This document shows, one piece after another, positions 32,034-45,633 of a DNA stretch of 64,000 nt. The position numbers and the translations under genes are program-made. The DNA is from Mugil cephalus (lineage: Eukaryota; Chordata; Actinopteri; Mugiliformes; Mugilidae). The stretch's first letter is position 1, and each line of letters opens with the position of its first letter. Location of the stretch: NCBI RefSeq assembly GCF_022458985.1, contig NC_061789.1, positions 21,680,357-21,744,356 on the forward strand. Reading direction: 5' to 3'. The notes beneath the pieces were generated by a model, which was given only the letters and a program-made list of their open reading frames with translations, was not told the DNA's origin and did not search any database.

Positions 32034-34297
32034 ATAACAAGTCTCGTGCTCGTGTTTTTTTATTTTTATTTTTTTTTTACTGAGTGGCACTGTACACTTG
32101 TTTTACATTCTATTACAGCAATGGGAAAATGTATGGTAAATTCATTTGACTAATTTGGGAAACCTGTCTTTGAATGAGTCAGGCAGAAAGCAATAGAAAG
32201 AAAGAAAGAAAAATTACACATTACACAATCATACTGTGGGATAATTACCTGTAAGTTTGCTTTCATTTAATGCTTTTCTACCATTATATGAAGGTAATAT
32301 GCAGGAGGTGTGCAATGTGCAAATATATCTCTGGAACATTCCCATCCAGTGACAGGGGGGTGGTGTAAATGATTTGCCAAGCATATTTTTTTAGAATCTA
32401 ATAAAGTATTTCCACTTAACTGGTTATCCTGCTGGCCTTTCCTCAACATCCAGACAAGAATTGTGAAATGAGCCTGTGCAGTATTTTCAATGCAGAAGGA
32501 TGGACACGGTTTTTAATTAAGGTCTGTTAATGTCATAAATGGACATATAAATGGCATTCAACTCCGTGCTTATGTTTGCTAAAATGTGATTTGCATCAGA
32601 GTTAAAGGTGTGCTGGCAGGTTAATCAAAGTCCGAACCATGAAAAATTATGTCCCCTCAGCTGTCTGTGTAGCTGCTACTTGGCCAGTAATATTGCCTTG
32701 GATGGTACAGGGAGGGAAGAGCCATAAAGCAGAACAAAATAACCGTGGTTCAGCCTTGCAGCCCTCTCTAATTTATTAGCCCTGCTGAAATCCCATTAGA
32801 CTTTTATGGAACAAAATTCAATCTGCTCTGGCAGAAGAACACAGAAGTTGGTGCTAAGCCATTACTCTTTGGTTTGTGTCCTTGTATATGACAGAGTACG
32901 GTCATTTTCACTTCCACAGTCTCACAGCTTTAAGATTTCTTTTTCTACCAAAAGTCCTTGATCAAACTCACATACTATTTATTAGGCGTAAAATGCATTA
33001 GTAATTCAATTGCTTGTGTTGCAAGGGGGATTGTGTTGCCTTTGTAAGATTTGTCTTTTTTGTCAGTACTGAGTTTTTATCAGTATGTGCTGGTTTCATG
33101 GTTAAATGAAACACTTCATTTATAGATTTTATGTATTGTACAACATGTGGTACTTCTTGACTACCATCATCATTGCTTTCTGTCTGTCAGTATGATGGAC
33201 CACAGACAGAAGGGAATTAGTTACAAAGACAGACAGACAGACAGACAGACATACATACCATGGTGTCTTTTCTTCACCATTGTGATAGCTGCTGAAATCA
33301 CCTCTTGCACACCTCTGCCACACTGCTGCATTATAAAAAACATTGAAGTCTGTATAGAGCCAATGTCTTGGGATTGAGTGTCCTCATAAACTAACTCATT
33401 CCCTCGAGAAGCATGATTAAGATGCGTTCTCTCCTGCTTGCAAAGTTAATTAGACCTGTCCCTTGTTCAGTCAGTACCAGTAGTGATGGTATCATTCCAT
33501 AAATTAAAGACGCTTGAACAAATTCTAATCATTTCCTCCACCAAGAGTAATATATAATAATAATAATAACAATTGTCAAGTTCTGTGTGTTTTTGTGTCC
33601 ACAACTCTGCATAAACTTGAAAACTGCTTGATCAACCATTGAAGGATGAAAAGGACAACTCAGTTCTTCTTATTATTCCATTTTTATCTTCTTGATGATG
33701 GTTTTAGGTTTGATGTTTTCATTATACATGAATAAATTATAGAATTGAATAGGTTGATAACCTTCAAGAAACATAAAAGACATGCATTAGTCGCAAATAG
33801 ATAAATAAACCAGTAAACATTTCTCCTCAAAGTTATTCTAGTTCCTTGATTCTTAAACAGAGTAATTCCAATTAACTTAGAACCTCAAACCAGTAAGTTC
33901 TGTAAAGTACCATTGTACTTAATTAAATTGACCTAGTTTTCAACAAAGCACATAAATTTAAATTAGCATAACCAGAGTTATTCAACTTAAAACTGTAATT
34001 TACTTAATCATTAACAACAGTTGTGGAGAAGCATGACTTCATTGCACCATACACATCAAAGTTGTTTCTGTCCTACCAGTTGCGTCTTTCAGATTGATCA
34101 GGAGGTGCGTCATTCCTTTTTTCCAAGAGCAAATGAAAGGTCTGGCTTAGCTGCATCCAAACAAGGTGAATATGGTCCCTCTAAGAGCACCTCTTGAGAG
34201 CTTGGGTTCCACCAACACCTTTTGTGTGTGGTTGCCCTCTGCAGGTTTGGAGTAGAGTGCCTTGTAAATGTGCTCTTGAAAATGAATTGAGATCTGC
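32034..34297. other. Intergenic, no gene recognised
   Basis: No exon was recognised. An (ACAG)n run lies at 33228-33250. A TGAGTCA heptamer is present at 32175-32181. Confidence 0.45.
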
Positions 34298-34298
34298 C

Positions 34299-34330
<32 letters not shown>

Positions 34331-34341
34331 AATAATAATAA
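34298..34341. repeat. (CAA)n then (AAT)n microsatellite
   Basis: About ten CAA units are followed directly by four AAT units. Confidence 0.95.
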
Positions 34342-37300
34342 CCGGGTAGCAATGAAATGCAATGGATGGGTTAAAGAAATTGTAAATGATCGCAAATACA
34401 AATACACACCAGCTTTTTAGGAGATTGAGCCACTACTGCTTACATTGTAGGCTGAGAGTTTAAGACTAAGTCTTTTTCCATTTTTACCCAGTAAAAATTC
34501 CAAGTTGTAAGAAATACATTATATAAGGCATGCCTTATAACTTCAACCACATAAAATGCCTGTTTCATTATTCATTTGACTGCATCAAATTACTAAAATA
34601 AAGATCTTAGTATTTCTTCACTTTATGGTGAGGAAAGTTCAAGGACTACAATATAATGTATAATTATACAGCTTGCACGTATCTATGTGTTGTGCCTACT
34701 TTGTGTTTGTATCTTTGATTCAACTTATTGAAGAGTAACAAAGGGGTTGGCTTGGCACAGACGTTATGTCTGTGTATTTGTGTACACACAGTCTTATTTA
34801 GACTTACACTATTTAAATACATTTACAATTTAACAGAATAATGACCACCTACAAATAATCACGTATTCCATTGTCAGCCTCTACCCAAGGTAGAGAAGAT
34901 GACACAGATGGTTTTATTTTTCTCTGAACCATTGCCCTTCCCATTTACATTTTTTCCTGGGCTTATTTAAGAAGACCAAGACAAATTGTTGAACTTATGA
35001 AGAAAGATGTAGAGATATTCATCATCTCAACAGAGATATTCGCTATCTCAACAGAGATATTCGCTATCTCAACAGTGCAGCTTTCTTCATAGCACTATTA
35101 AATAGCCAGAAAACACTGTTCATTAGTCAAAGCCAAACAATAACTGAAAGAAGGCATGATGTAAATTGTCAGTGAGGAGCAGGCCTCACGTCCCCCATTG
35201 CCTAGAAGTACTTGCAGGGAAGCTGCAGCCTTTTCAATGAGTCATATCTTCCAGAGACACAATAACCCAATAAATCCTGAAACACATGTCCTCTGATTCT
35301 CAAGACATTCAAGACATCACCTGACTCACTTCAACACATTCAGCTGAAACTCTGATAAATCTGTAAAGCCAAAATTATTTGTTTTGTTAATCTTGAAAGC
35401 CTTCTGTGGACATGTGAGGAAAAAATATGAAAGCTTCAAGCTACAAATAAAAGCACATTTGAAAAGGAAATTATGTCTTTTTCCACATTGTCTAGCTGCA
35501 AAGGGTTTTGCATGGATATTATAATCCATGCAAATCCTGAATCCATGTGCACCACCCGTAGTCGAAAATAAAAGAATTTGACTTGCAATTGTTACAGAGT
35601 CTAAGTACAATTGGGTTCCAAAGCCATGGCCACAAAAGTCAAGGGCCAACACACAGTTCAGAGCAATATATTGAGCCAAGTAGAGCTATAAAGAGAGCTT
35701 CACTTACCAAAGACTGTGAGGAAGCAAAGAGTACTGTTTAATCAGGTTTTGATTAGTGGTTTTGTATACAGAAGTAAACAGACTGGTGTAACGTACACAG
35801 TGACATGGTGAGTTTTACTGTATCTTTGGACTAAGGGGAGTTCTTTTTTTTATTATCCCTCAGCTACGGTAATCAAAATGAAACTTTACGCAAGTCAGTA
35901 TAAAATATGTGGAAATGCTGCTCCGACTCATTTTTTTAATATCCTCATGTTCCACTAGGTGTCAGTATTTCATAATGTTCTGGACATGCTTTAAAAACGA
36001 ACACAAAATTATCCAGGGTTTGTCACTTTACTCAAAACGATATTATTATTATTATAATTGTTATTATTTATTCTTATTTTTTTGCTCTTCTTCATTACAC
36101 TGCAGATGTTTTTCTGACTTATTTTACATATTCCCAAATTGAAAACATATGCTTAGCTGATTGTAACTTCACAAATATTTTCAAAGTGTACAAAGTGTAG
36201 TAATTGTATTCAGAGCTTTTAACGGAGCATTTAACAGTACAAGTCATGTCCTATTCTGTCCAAGAACATTCTGTACAATGTTGTGACGACATCTGTTACA
36301 AACTATAGTCAGTTATTGTCAGCATACCAATTACTAAATTACTCCTGGCTGGCTGTGTGTCATGTAAGGAAATTCAAATAGCGCTGCGCTTCCAGTAAGG
36401 CCCAGAGGGGTGTGTGACTTGGCAGCGTTTCCTGCTATTCTGTTCTGTTACAGTAATGCTCTGTTCCCTGTCTAGTGGTAAGTTCCTCAAGTAACACTTT
36501 ATATATTTTATCCAGAAATATTTGTGTTAATAATGAAACACAAATAATAGGCAATAATGAATTGCCTGCCATCTGATCTGAACACACTTTTCAACTTTCT
36601 TAAAAAACACGTAATTTTTGTTTTAGTTCTTGTTTATGGGCTTGCAGTCAAATGAACCATCTTAAACCATCCAACCTATGTCTTCAACTGCAATGTGTGG
36701 TCTGTCCAGTGTTCTGCAGACAAATGACCTCTACAAACCTCCGCCCTTCCCTCTACCTCTGCCTTTTGTTGTCTGTGCAATCAAAATAGGCAGTAAATTG
36801 GATTTGGGTTAAATGAGGCAGTCACAAGTTTTATTCACTGCAGGCCATGTAGTTAAGCATTTCGTCTTTGCACACATCTGGGCAATTTTTCTTTCTGCAC
36901 TACATTCTGTTCTCTTCCCTCAACCATTCTCTGTGTAAGCTTAATTTGCATTTACATTTCTTTTTCTATGGAACAAGTTGTGCGTCACACCAATTGCAAA
37001 AGTAATGAGACAGTGGTGTCTAATCTTTAGCAACCTTTCACAGTAAAATTTAATAAGAAGTTACCTCAGGTTTTGACACACAACTACAAATCCCTCACTG
37101 AGTCACACTCAGAGAGTTGAGATATATAAAGGCATGCTCTCCAAGGCTAAAGGTTAATGATTAATTCTCAGTTGTTCAGTTAACTTCTTCCTTATACAGT
37201 GGGAATTGGTCATCTGGTGATAGCACTGTCAAAACACAAGCTTGTTCTTGTCTGGTTACTGAGAAAGAGGAAACAACTTATTAAATATTGTGTCATTGAC

Positions 37301-37402
37301 AAAATTCCACATACAAGTTCCTTATATAGCAGATGGAGGATTCTTTTGAAATTCAACACAAACTGCAGCATATTTCTTTGATGCTGCATTTGTGATTGAG
37401 TG
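34342..37402. other. Intergenic, no gene recognised
   Basis: No exon was recognised. A three-unit tandem of small hairpins lies at 35011-35073. TGASTCA heptamers occur at 35238, 35322 and 37099. Confidence 0.45.
35011..35073. repeat. Three 21-bp tandem units, each a small hairpin
   Basis: Units of the form AGAGATATTCGCTATCTCAAC repeat three times. The first has CATCATCTC in place of CGCTATCTC. Units 2 and 3 hold GAGATA and TATCTC as 6-bp inverted arms around TTCGC. Confidence 0.9.
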
Positions 37403-37640
37403 TAATTCAGTTCAATTCAATTACATTTTATTTACATAGCATCAATAACAATACAAATTGTCTCAAGGCCCTTTTAAAAATCCGGTGTAAACTTCCAGAC
37501 CAAGCATAAAGGCGACAGTGGCAAGAAAAACTCCCTTTTAACAGGAAAAAACCTTGAGAAGAACCCAGCTCATATGGAGGGACCCATCTGCCAAAGACCA
37601 GCCGGGTAGAAACAGAGAAGAGAGAATAAAGAACAGCAGG
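37403..37640. repeat. Dispersed fish repeat, CTCCCTTTTAACAGGA family
   Basis: It starts TTCAGTTCAATTCAATTACA, then ACTCCCTTTTAACAGGAA, AACCTTGAGAAGAACCCAGC and TCATATGGAGGGACCCATCT. It is closely similar to 45634-45850. The class is not known to me. Confidence 0.8.
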
Positions 37641-38095
37641 AGAAACTGCTTTATGATAAAATATCCCTCAAAAATCCCTCACACAGCAAAGGATTTCCTT
37701 CTTCCTTTCTTTGAACAAGAAAACTCCATGTAACAGGAATAGGAATTATATTAACTTGCTGGCAAAGTTCATAATAAGAGTTTGCTATAAAGAGAACTTA
37801 TATAGCTACAATAAAATAATTAAAATTATGAAATGCATCTGTTATTTAACTGTTAAACAATATAATGTCAAGTCCAGTTGGCATAATATAGTCATTTGTG
37901 CCAATACAAACAATTAGCATTTAAAACAAATGTTTAGTGATTGTTAGAATCAGACAAAGAAGAACAAAAAATAAATAAAAGTAATTACACAACAATACAG
38001 ATAAGCCATACACACATACAGCCATACATCCCTTCCTTGTTTAGACTTTGGTCTCCATTCAAAGATCTTGCCCACCCTACTGTCAGCCCCTAATC
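37641..38095. other. Intergenic, no feature recognised
   Basis: AT-rich. Nothing recognisable. Confidence 0.4.
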
Positions 38096-38390
38096 AAGGG
38101 AAAGGAGAAGATGGCACAAACGGCTTTATGTTCTGGGAGTCTACATGAACAACAGGCTGGACTGGAGGGACAACAGTGATGCTGTGTACAAGAAAGGCCT
38201 GAGTAGACTCTGCTGTGGTTTGTTGGGGGAATAGTACCAGCAAAATAGTCATCAGTAGGATCAACAAATTGATCTGAAAGGCTGGACAAGTGATTGGTAG
38301 GAAGCTGGAGAAATCTGTCTCAGTGAGGGACAGGAGGACACCGGATAAACTGCTCTCCATTATGGACAATTCATTGCATCCACTCAGTGT
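38096..38390 (+). mobile_element. Rex1-type LINE fragment
   Basis: The + strand reads LGVYMNNRLDWRDN and YKKGLSRL near 38135-38210, and a LLSIMDN-like block with HPL near 38350-38385. These match the C-terminal region of the Rex1/Babar LINE reverse transcriptase of fish. Internal stops are present. Confidence 0.65.
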
Positions 38391-38570
38391 TGTTTTCGTC
38401 AACGATGACAATGACAAAATTCTTGCGTTGACGGCCCCTTTTATCATGATGAAAAAGAGGCGATGAAGAGCTAAACATAACTCTTTGATGACTCGAACGT
38501 GACAAGGTATGTGTGAGTTTTCGATGACAAGACAAAACTGGACATAAATGTCGTGGGTGGTCTTTCGGAC
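38386..38570. mobile_element. DNA-transposon end fragment
   Basis: CAGTGTTGTTTTCGTCAACG followed by ATGACAATGACAAAATTCTT matches a frequent fish repeat with CGTCAACGATGAC-type termini. It abuts the Rex1 fragment. The right boundary is unclear. Confidence 0.45.
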
Positions 38571-38987
38571 AATCAAAATGCATGATATTCCTGCCTGTTG
38601 TGCATGTAATCTGTTTGTCAAAAGCTAAAGTATTAGCAATGCTGCTGCATCATACCTTAGTTGGGTTACGTCCACCACCTGCAGCGCGCATTCTGCACAA
38701 CACACCTGCAGCCGGTCAGTTGGTCACTAGTCACACACACAGACACACACATTTTTACTATTTTTGAAGTCCTTAGGATACATTCCTCTAGCTTTGATGT
38801 AATTTCATGAAGATCATGCCTTCATTAAAACATGGAAATTCTGTATTCCAACTTGGAAATTTCACACTTCAGATATCATAGCATTCACATTACAGATTAA
38901 CTCGGAGGGTAAAACCCAGAGTTCTTTTTTCCCAAGCTGAATGCAGCATCAGCTGCAGCTGGATCTCAACCATGCTTTCCAAGACCC
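38571..38987. other. No gene recognised
   Basis: May belong in part to the preceding transposon. Nothing definite. Confidence 0.3.
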
Positions 38988-38995
38988 ACCCCCAC

Positions 38996-40509
38996 TAGTG
39001 ATGTTCGATACCAATGATTTCCTTTCCAATCCAATACTGAGTAAAACCTAATGTGTCTGGTAAACCTAAAATAATAGTATATTTCAAATCATAGCTTCAA
39101 ACTGGATACAAGACATCGGAGTAACCTAATTTATTTATTTACTGTATTATAAACTCAGAAACATACTGACATAGCGGCCTCAGTTACTATATAGCTGAGC
39201 TAATAGAACAACAGAAAAACCAAGCAGAGGACACAATCATAAAAAATATGTGAAAGTGGTGTTTCAAACACTAAAAAGAGGAATAAGTAAAATGATAAAA
39301 CCATTAAAATAAATTATTCTTTAACTATTAAGAACTACTATGAAAATGAGAATCTTAATTCTGACACTGTTCTCTCCTCTTCTGTCCATCTCATCATAAA
39401 TGCCTCATATTCTGTGTTGTGGTTTAACCTGAAGTGTTTCACAAGGTTTGTTGCGTTGCCACAACTAAACAGTTTAGTTATTTTCCACTGTATTCTACAT
39501 TACGTTGAATGACTGAAGTTTAAAAGTATTGATATTTTGATTTGAGAATTGATTTTAGAGCATAAAGACCTGAGGCCTGTATCACAAAGCAGGATTACAG
39601 ACTTAGTGAGGTAACTTCAGGGTTAACCCTGGGTTTCCAGTATGACAAAGCTGGATGGTACGTTACCATGGTAAATTACTGTGAACGGCAAACCTGCTTT
39701 GGGTCAGGTTAACTTTCAGGATTGATCTGAATCTCATAAAAGGCTCCACCCACTGGCTAATCAGCTGTTCGGGAACCACACAAAGAAGAGTATATTTTTG
39801 CCGTTTGTCCCCACAAAGCTCAAGCACAGCTCAAAATCAGGATAATTTCATTCAGGCTAACAACTTGATGTACTGATAGGATGTACATGTGGTATCAGCT
39901 TCCAGCTTTATTGTAGCCCATGTAACATTATGAAATTAAGAAACCCAACTCACCAGATGAAATGTTTTTATCTGCTCCCACGTTCTTTTTACTCCAGAGG
40001 GGTTACATCTGGGGGAATGACACTAATTCATCTATGCAGCACAGTGATTGGGATTCATGACTACTTGAGCCATTAATGTGTAGTTTACGCATTTAGCAAT
40101 GCGCAATCCTTTGCCTTATGGCATCTCTTCGATGCAGCCGCGGTGTTTGACTTTTTGAGATTTTGAGTGAGATTAACTTTTTCTTCTTCATATTTGTGTA
40201 GAATCAGTCTTTGCTGAGAAGTATGCTGTCCTTTTCGCTGGCAGATCAGCGTTCATGATTGTGATTGGTCAGCTGCCTTGGAACCTGCCCTTTATACGTA
40301 AATGTTCACCGATTAACAATAAGACAAACCTGGGTTGAGTTACCGAGATGATAACCAGCGTTGTGATACCGCTTATCCAGATTGTCATTGTTGTAGATAG
40401 GTTCAGGTAGATAGATTTAGAGTAATCCCAGGTAAGTTGAGCTTGCTTTGTGATACAGGCCTCTGGTATTGGAAGTATCGATATTTCAGTATCGAGCCGC
40501 ACATCACTA
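38996..40509. mobile_element. hAT transposon, 1.5 kb, nonautonomous
   Basis: The left terminus TAGTGATGTTCGATACC and the right terminus GTATCGAGCCGCACATCACTA are inverted. They are flanked by ACCCCCAC (38988-38995) and ACTCCCAC (40510-40517), an 8-bp duplication with one difference. The left 360 bp match 15295-15680. A second transposon is nested inside. No transposase was seen. Confidence 0.85.
39573..40462. mobile_element. MITE (Harbinger-like) nested in the hAT
   Basis: AGGCCTGTATCACAAAGC at the left end is exactly reverse-complemented at the right end (18 bp). CTG flanks both sides (39570-39572 and 40463-40465), a 3-bp target duplication. At 890 bp with no coding capacity it is nonautonomous. 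The superfamily is inferred from the 3-bp duplication. Confidence 0.8.
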
Positions 40510-40724
40510 ACTCCCACCCTACTTCTGATTGGCTAGTGATGTTAGTTTGGAGAGGGATAGCTGCCTTAAATTTGATAGGTAGGTGAACTTAACTGACTGA
40601 ACCTGACAATATCCTGCTCAATATATATATATATATATTTTCTAAATAGAGGGATACACATGCAATACTGCTTAAAAAGTGGTGACTGGTGAAATGGTGA
40701 GCTCAGATCAGACAAGTTTTAGCG

Positions 40725-40790
40725 CATCCGATGTGATCATCCCCAAGGGGGGCGTGGACCCCAGATTGGGAACCACTGCTGTAATTTGAT
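40725..40790. repeat. Dispersed repeat fragment
   Basis: AAGGGGGGCGTGGACCCCAG followed by ATTGGGAACCACTGCTGT is a frequent fish repeat end. Confidence 0.45.
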
Positions 40791-41269
40791 TAAACATACC
40801 TGCTTACTCATGTCAAAAGATTCTGCTGAAGCTTAAACAAACCTAAAAAGCCTAAATGTATTTGTCAATCCTGAAAGCCTTCTCTGGATCTGTGTGAAAA
40901 GACTGAGTGTATCTGTACCCTGGGGGACTTTCCCTAGCGTTCACACCAAATGTGAGATATCAAGATTCTTCACAACAGCTACAATGTGTTGTATATGGAG
41001 AAAGACAACTGCATAAATAAATTTGAAAATGTAATGTACTGGTTAATAAGTTGTGTTTGTATGGGCGAAAAAAAGGACATACAACTCCAAAACTATGTGG
41101 GGCACATAAATCTTCTATGGAAGCAGAGTTTTTTCTTTGTCCTGCCAATTTGAAGAAAATAGCATGCAGGTTATATGCACAGTACGCTTAGGGCTTAAAT
41201 AAAGAAACATAGCAAACTGAAGTCTCATTTAGGGTATTGCAGGACATAAATGCTGTAACCTATGCATGT

Positions 41270-41720
41270 AGCCCACGGCAGTGTGAGTCATTTATTTATA
41301 CTCGTGTGCTCCTCAGTCTGGCTCGCTCTGTAAAAACAAACATTAGTCGGCGTTGTGTCTTTTTTGCCAGTCGGGTTAAGTTTTGTTTTTACTTCCTGCT
41401 TCACTCTCCACTTCCTGCTTAGCTTTTGACTGTTCACCAAAGACGAGTCATACAAATGTTTGTATCTCCAAACCTCTTCAGTTAACCTTTCCTTAGTGTG
41501 TTCCATCTTTCTTGATCTATAAAATTCAATTTGAAAACTGGAGAAGGATGGAGAAGCAGTCTGAAATACTAAAGAAACCACTGCTACCAAGCGAACCAAT
41601 TGCAGCTCTTGTGGTCTAGGTCGCCGCGACACGTAGTTACATTTCTGGGGACGTAGACGTCAGGCTATGGTGCTATGGTCTCCTAGGTTTTTAGACTGTT
41701 GCCATAGCTACAGTGTCAAA
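41270..41720. repeat. Dispersed fish repeat
   Basis: GGTCGCCGCGACACGTAGTT, ACATTTCTGGGGACGTAGAC and GTCAGGCTATGG in order resemble a known fish DNA repeat. The left boundary is uncertain. Confidence 0.45.
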
Positions 41721-42299
41721 TAGATGCAGAAGCTTAAACCACCTTTAAGGGTGACATATGCCCCTTTCCTTTGAAGCACACACTTACCAAAGAACCACAC
41801 CTTGGTCCAGTTAAACAGCTGTAAAGGAAACTAGAAACACATTCTAAATTCAAGAACTTTTTTGATTTTTACGATAAGTTATTTTTAAGGGGGCAGTGCA
41901 ATAAGAGAAAACGAGTAACTTAAATCAGGAGAAGCATGGCAAATTCTACATCAGAAGGTTTCGCATCCTAGAGAACCAGATGAAGTCAAGATGATGACCT
42001 AATCAAGCTGGCAAAAGAAGCCATAGCCATGTATGCCAAAGTTACACCTTCACAAATTTATAGATGCACTGGAGTCTGTCATGCCAGATGTGGTATGCTA
42101 ATAAGAAGATCAAAACTCCAATGACCTTTCTATTCAGAGACAGTAGTAGGTTTAAACGGAAATAGTGAGGTCTGTTTTAATGACAAGCCAGCTGGTACTT
42201 CTCTTCAAGACTGAACCATTTGCAGTTAAGTCATGATTTTAGTAGAAGTGTTAGTGTCTGTATTATGTAGGGGGTTGCCATAAAACGCACAGACGCACA

Positions 42300-42465
42300 A
42301 ACACAAACACGTTTGTATGTAACCATCAACATCAACAACCCTGTGAAAAGGTGAGGATCAGCTGAAATGTCCTCACTTTGCACAAATGTCCGTGTTCTGT
42401 GTAAAACTCAAACTGGTCCTCATAAAGATAGCTGTACAAAAGAACACACACACACACATTTTATA
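42300..42465. repeat. Dispersed repeat with (CA)n end
   Basis: AAATGTCCTCACTTTGCACA, then TGGTCCTCATAAAGATAGCT, then a short CA run. This is a common fish microsatellite-associated repeat. Confidence 0.5.
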
Positions 42466-44892
42466 ATTCTCTGGCCAAAAAGCTCTGAGATGATTGTCGT
42501 CTCTTCCTGACTATTTTAGACAGCAATATTACACAGTTTTTCTGTGTATTCCATCACAGACAGGTAATAATGTACAGCACACACTTGCAAAATACCTCTG
42601 ACCAGAAATACACTTGCTCAATTTTAAATACCAGGAAGTTGCTGAAGTAAAATTGGTTTAAGTATGAAATAGTGAGTGTCTGATTACACAGAGGTGAAAT
42701 AACGTGAGCAGGAAGCAGTTAATGTGTAGCTGCCACAGGAACAATGCTTTTGAGAATTGAGAAGCACAGTATACCACAGTGACACATGTTGTATGTCTAT
42801 GTCTGTATGTGAGGTTTAGTTTGCATTTTTGGAACATGTTGACACCATGCCAGAGGGGAAGTTGATCATCTTTCCAGTTACTGTGATGAAAGAGAGTTAA
42901 AATGCGCAGCAATAATCACACAGTATTGGTGTAGCAGTAATTAACTGGAAATGGAGCTCTAAATTGTTTTCCAGGGAACCGTGAGTCTTTGTTTGATGGT
43001 CTCACTGATGATCTCACTGTAATCGGACATCAATACTCATATTCATGAGACAGAATTGTTTAAAACTAACTCAAGGTTGCTGGAGAACTGTAGAATGAAA
43101 CAATTAATTCAACATTTGTTTAAGGTAAGTCAGTGGGAAGAACAAGATACAAGTTACAAAGAGGTACACACTTGTTACGAATTGGATGAGTAAGTCACAC
43201 TGTGGCAGGAATGGGACAAAAAGCAGTTAAACCCTTCTCGGTTACAGGAAGGGTCGGCAGGTATCACATCAGCTTGTCTGACACACTATATATGAATGAG
43301 AAAATAATTACAAAAGACTGAAGAATGGGAGGAGATGAGGAAGGAAAGGGTGGGACTTTGTTCTCTTAGTAATAATTCAAGGAATTGACTGTGGCCTCTG
43401 AGAAGTGTGACTCATTTTGTGGTGTATCAGGAAACCCTTCAGATGCTGGTCACGGTATGCCTTGGGCAAATGCGACTACATTTTATGCAAAACAGTTACA
43501 CTCCTCTTAACCTTATCCTTCTCCATTTAAAGTTCATCCATATTCTTAAAACTTATGTGTGGGCCTCATTTTCTGCCTTCAAACAACTTCATTCAAGGCT
43601 TCCTATATTCCTAAAGGCACAAACTGCAGTGAAACTGAATTATTTACAACACACAAATATTCTATGTAAATAGCAATTTAAACTATGAATTTCTCAACCT
43701 AGAAAGTACTTAGAGAAAAATTACCAATGAATCAGAAGCTAGAAAATGTAATTTCAACAGACATGTACTATCTGTTTAGTCCCAGTAGAAGCTTTTACAA
43801 AGTTGGAACTTTATTCAGACTTTATTGTTTAAACATGGGAGTGTTTCTAATAAAACGGTGGTGTTGAAATATAGCGAAACCTCTGCCTCCTCTTTCCCTT
43901 TTATAGTATGTGACATCAGGCCAAGAGAAAACCAGAAAGCATACCCTCCCCCACAGCATCGATAGGAAGTGATACTCATAGTCCCCTGAGTAGTAACTGA
44001 GGTGATAATGCCCGAGCTCCCTCCTGCCAGATGATTAGATTCCACTATACTCTGTGTGTTATTACAAATGTACACGCGTCATGCTTTGTCAGATAAAGCC
44101 AGTACCCAGTTAGACCGAATGAGTCCATTGCTTTGTTTTTAGATGGGCAAATTGAATATGAGTACTCACAGTTCCCAGAACATTTTGAACATTTCACTGT
44201 TGTGGTATTTATAAGTCTGGTGTACACAGGAACTAAGTACTTCCCTCAGAGTCACTTTAATAATAATTTGGACTTTTCTAGTTTAGCACTGACAATCTCC
44301 ATGACAGACTAAGTTACTAAATATAGAATGGTATACAGAGAATACATTCATAACACTTACGGAAAAAAGTGCTTATTTAATTCCAACCCACTACCTGTTA
44401 ATCTTGATCTTTGTGAATCTTTTAAAACTCGTCGTCACAGTATGACATCAGTGTGTGAGTCATAAAAGAAAGATTAACTTCATTATGTCCCAAGCTGGAT
44501 ATTTTACTGGTTTTATTTAAAGAAAGACAGTATAGATTTATAGATTTCTTCATCTGGCATATGTGTCTGAGTATTTGTGTGAGAAAGAAAACAGAGAACA
44601 CAACACAAAAGAGATGGCAAGAGATACAGTGAGAGAAACTCACACACAGTGTATCGTGGGAAGTGAGAGTGAAACATTTGAGGCTTTGGACATCAAAGAT
44701 GCAAGCCTCATATCTTTATGCTAATCTGACTCAGGTGAGTTTTGTCAAAGAAGTCCTCCCCTTCCTTCCCCGAAGAGTCTGTTGAAAAAATTGGATTTTT
44801 TTTCTTTACAGATCAGATAAGCTTCCCATAAACTACATGCACATAACAACACAAAACCACATACCTCTTAACAAATCAAACAGGACTGGGGT

Positions 44893-44930
<38 letters not shown>

Positions 44931-44943
44931 CATACATATATAC

Positions 44944-45010
<67 letters not shown>
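44893..45010. repeat. Poly(A) then (TA)n microsatellite
   Basis: Sixteen A are followed by about 100 bp of nearly pure TA with one CATACATATATACATA interruption. Confidence 0.97.
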
Positions 45011-45015
<5 letters not shown>

Positions 45016-45427
45016 ACATATTTTAGAAAATAAAGTTGGACAAAGTCAGCCAGATAACGCTTTATTGATATGAATAGTTTGTGAAAAACCAAATGCAGGA
45101 TTCCAAAATTGGCCCAGGATAGAAGTTAAAGGAAGGTTTTTAAAATTGGGAATGGATAAAACTGGTGTGACTCGTGAAGAATACAAAATTGTGAAGTGTT
45201 TGCCTGCTATATGGTAACAGGCTGGATGAAATGCACAGGCGTCTGGTCAAGCAGACAATGCAACAAAGGAGTAACACAGTAAGAGGACAAGCTTGGGGTC
45301 AACAAGAAACACACAATAAAAGGAAAACAACTGAAACAAAGAGACAAAGGAAGGCCAAAGCCAAAGCCAGGACTGTGACATGTTTCCCTTCCCATCACAT
45401 GGACACTCCTGTATACACTCAGGCCTT
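45011..45427. other. Intergenic, no feature recognised
   Basis: Noncoding. The small open frames on both strands have no domain features. Confidence 0.4.
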
Positions 45428-45633
45428 TCTGGGTGGAGTTTGCATGTTTTCCCTGTGTCTGTGTGGGTTTTATCCAGGGACACCTCCAAAGACATGTTCT
45501 TTAATTGGTGATTCTAAACAGACTGTAGGTGTGAGTGTGAGTGTGAAATAGACTGGCAACCTGTCCAGGGTGTACCCTGTCTCTCACCAGATGACAGCTG
45601 GGATAGGCTCCAGCAACCCCCGCAACTCTAATC
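45428..45633 (+). mobile_element. Short retroposon copy B
   Basis: TGGGTGGAGTTTGCATGTTT, CCTGTCCAGGGTGTACCC and GGGATAGGCTCCAGCAACCC show the same family as 8790-8982 and 49345-49621. It lacks the GATGA tail and abuts another repeat. Confidence 0.75.

Larger units (their letters stand above)
40791..44892. other. Intergenic, no gene recognised
   Basis: No exon was recognised. Repeat segments at 41270-41720 and 42300-42465 are listed separately. TGASTCA heptamers were read at 41284, 43408, 44456 and 44727. Confidence 0.45.

Noticed and set aside
38094..38621. Minus-strand 175-residue open frame
   Set aside because: It is antisense to a Rex1 LINE fragment and a DNA-transposon end, with no recognisable domain.
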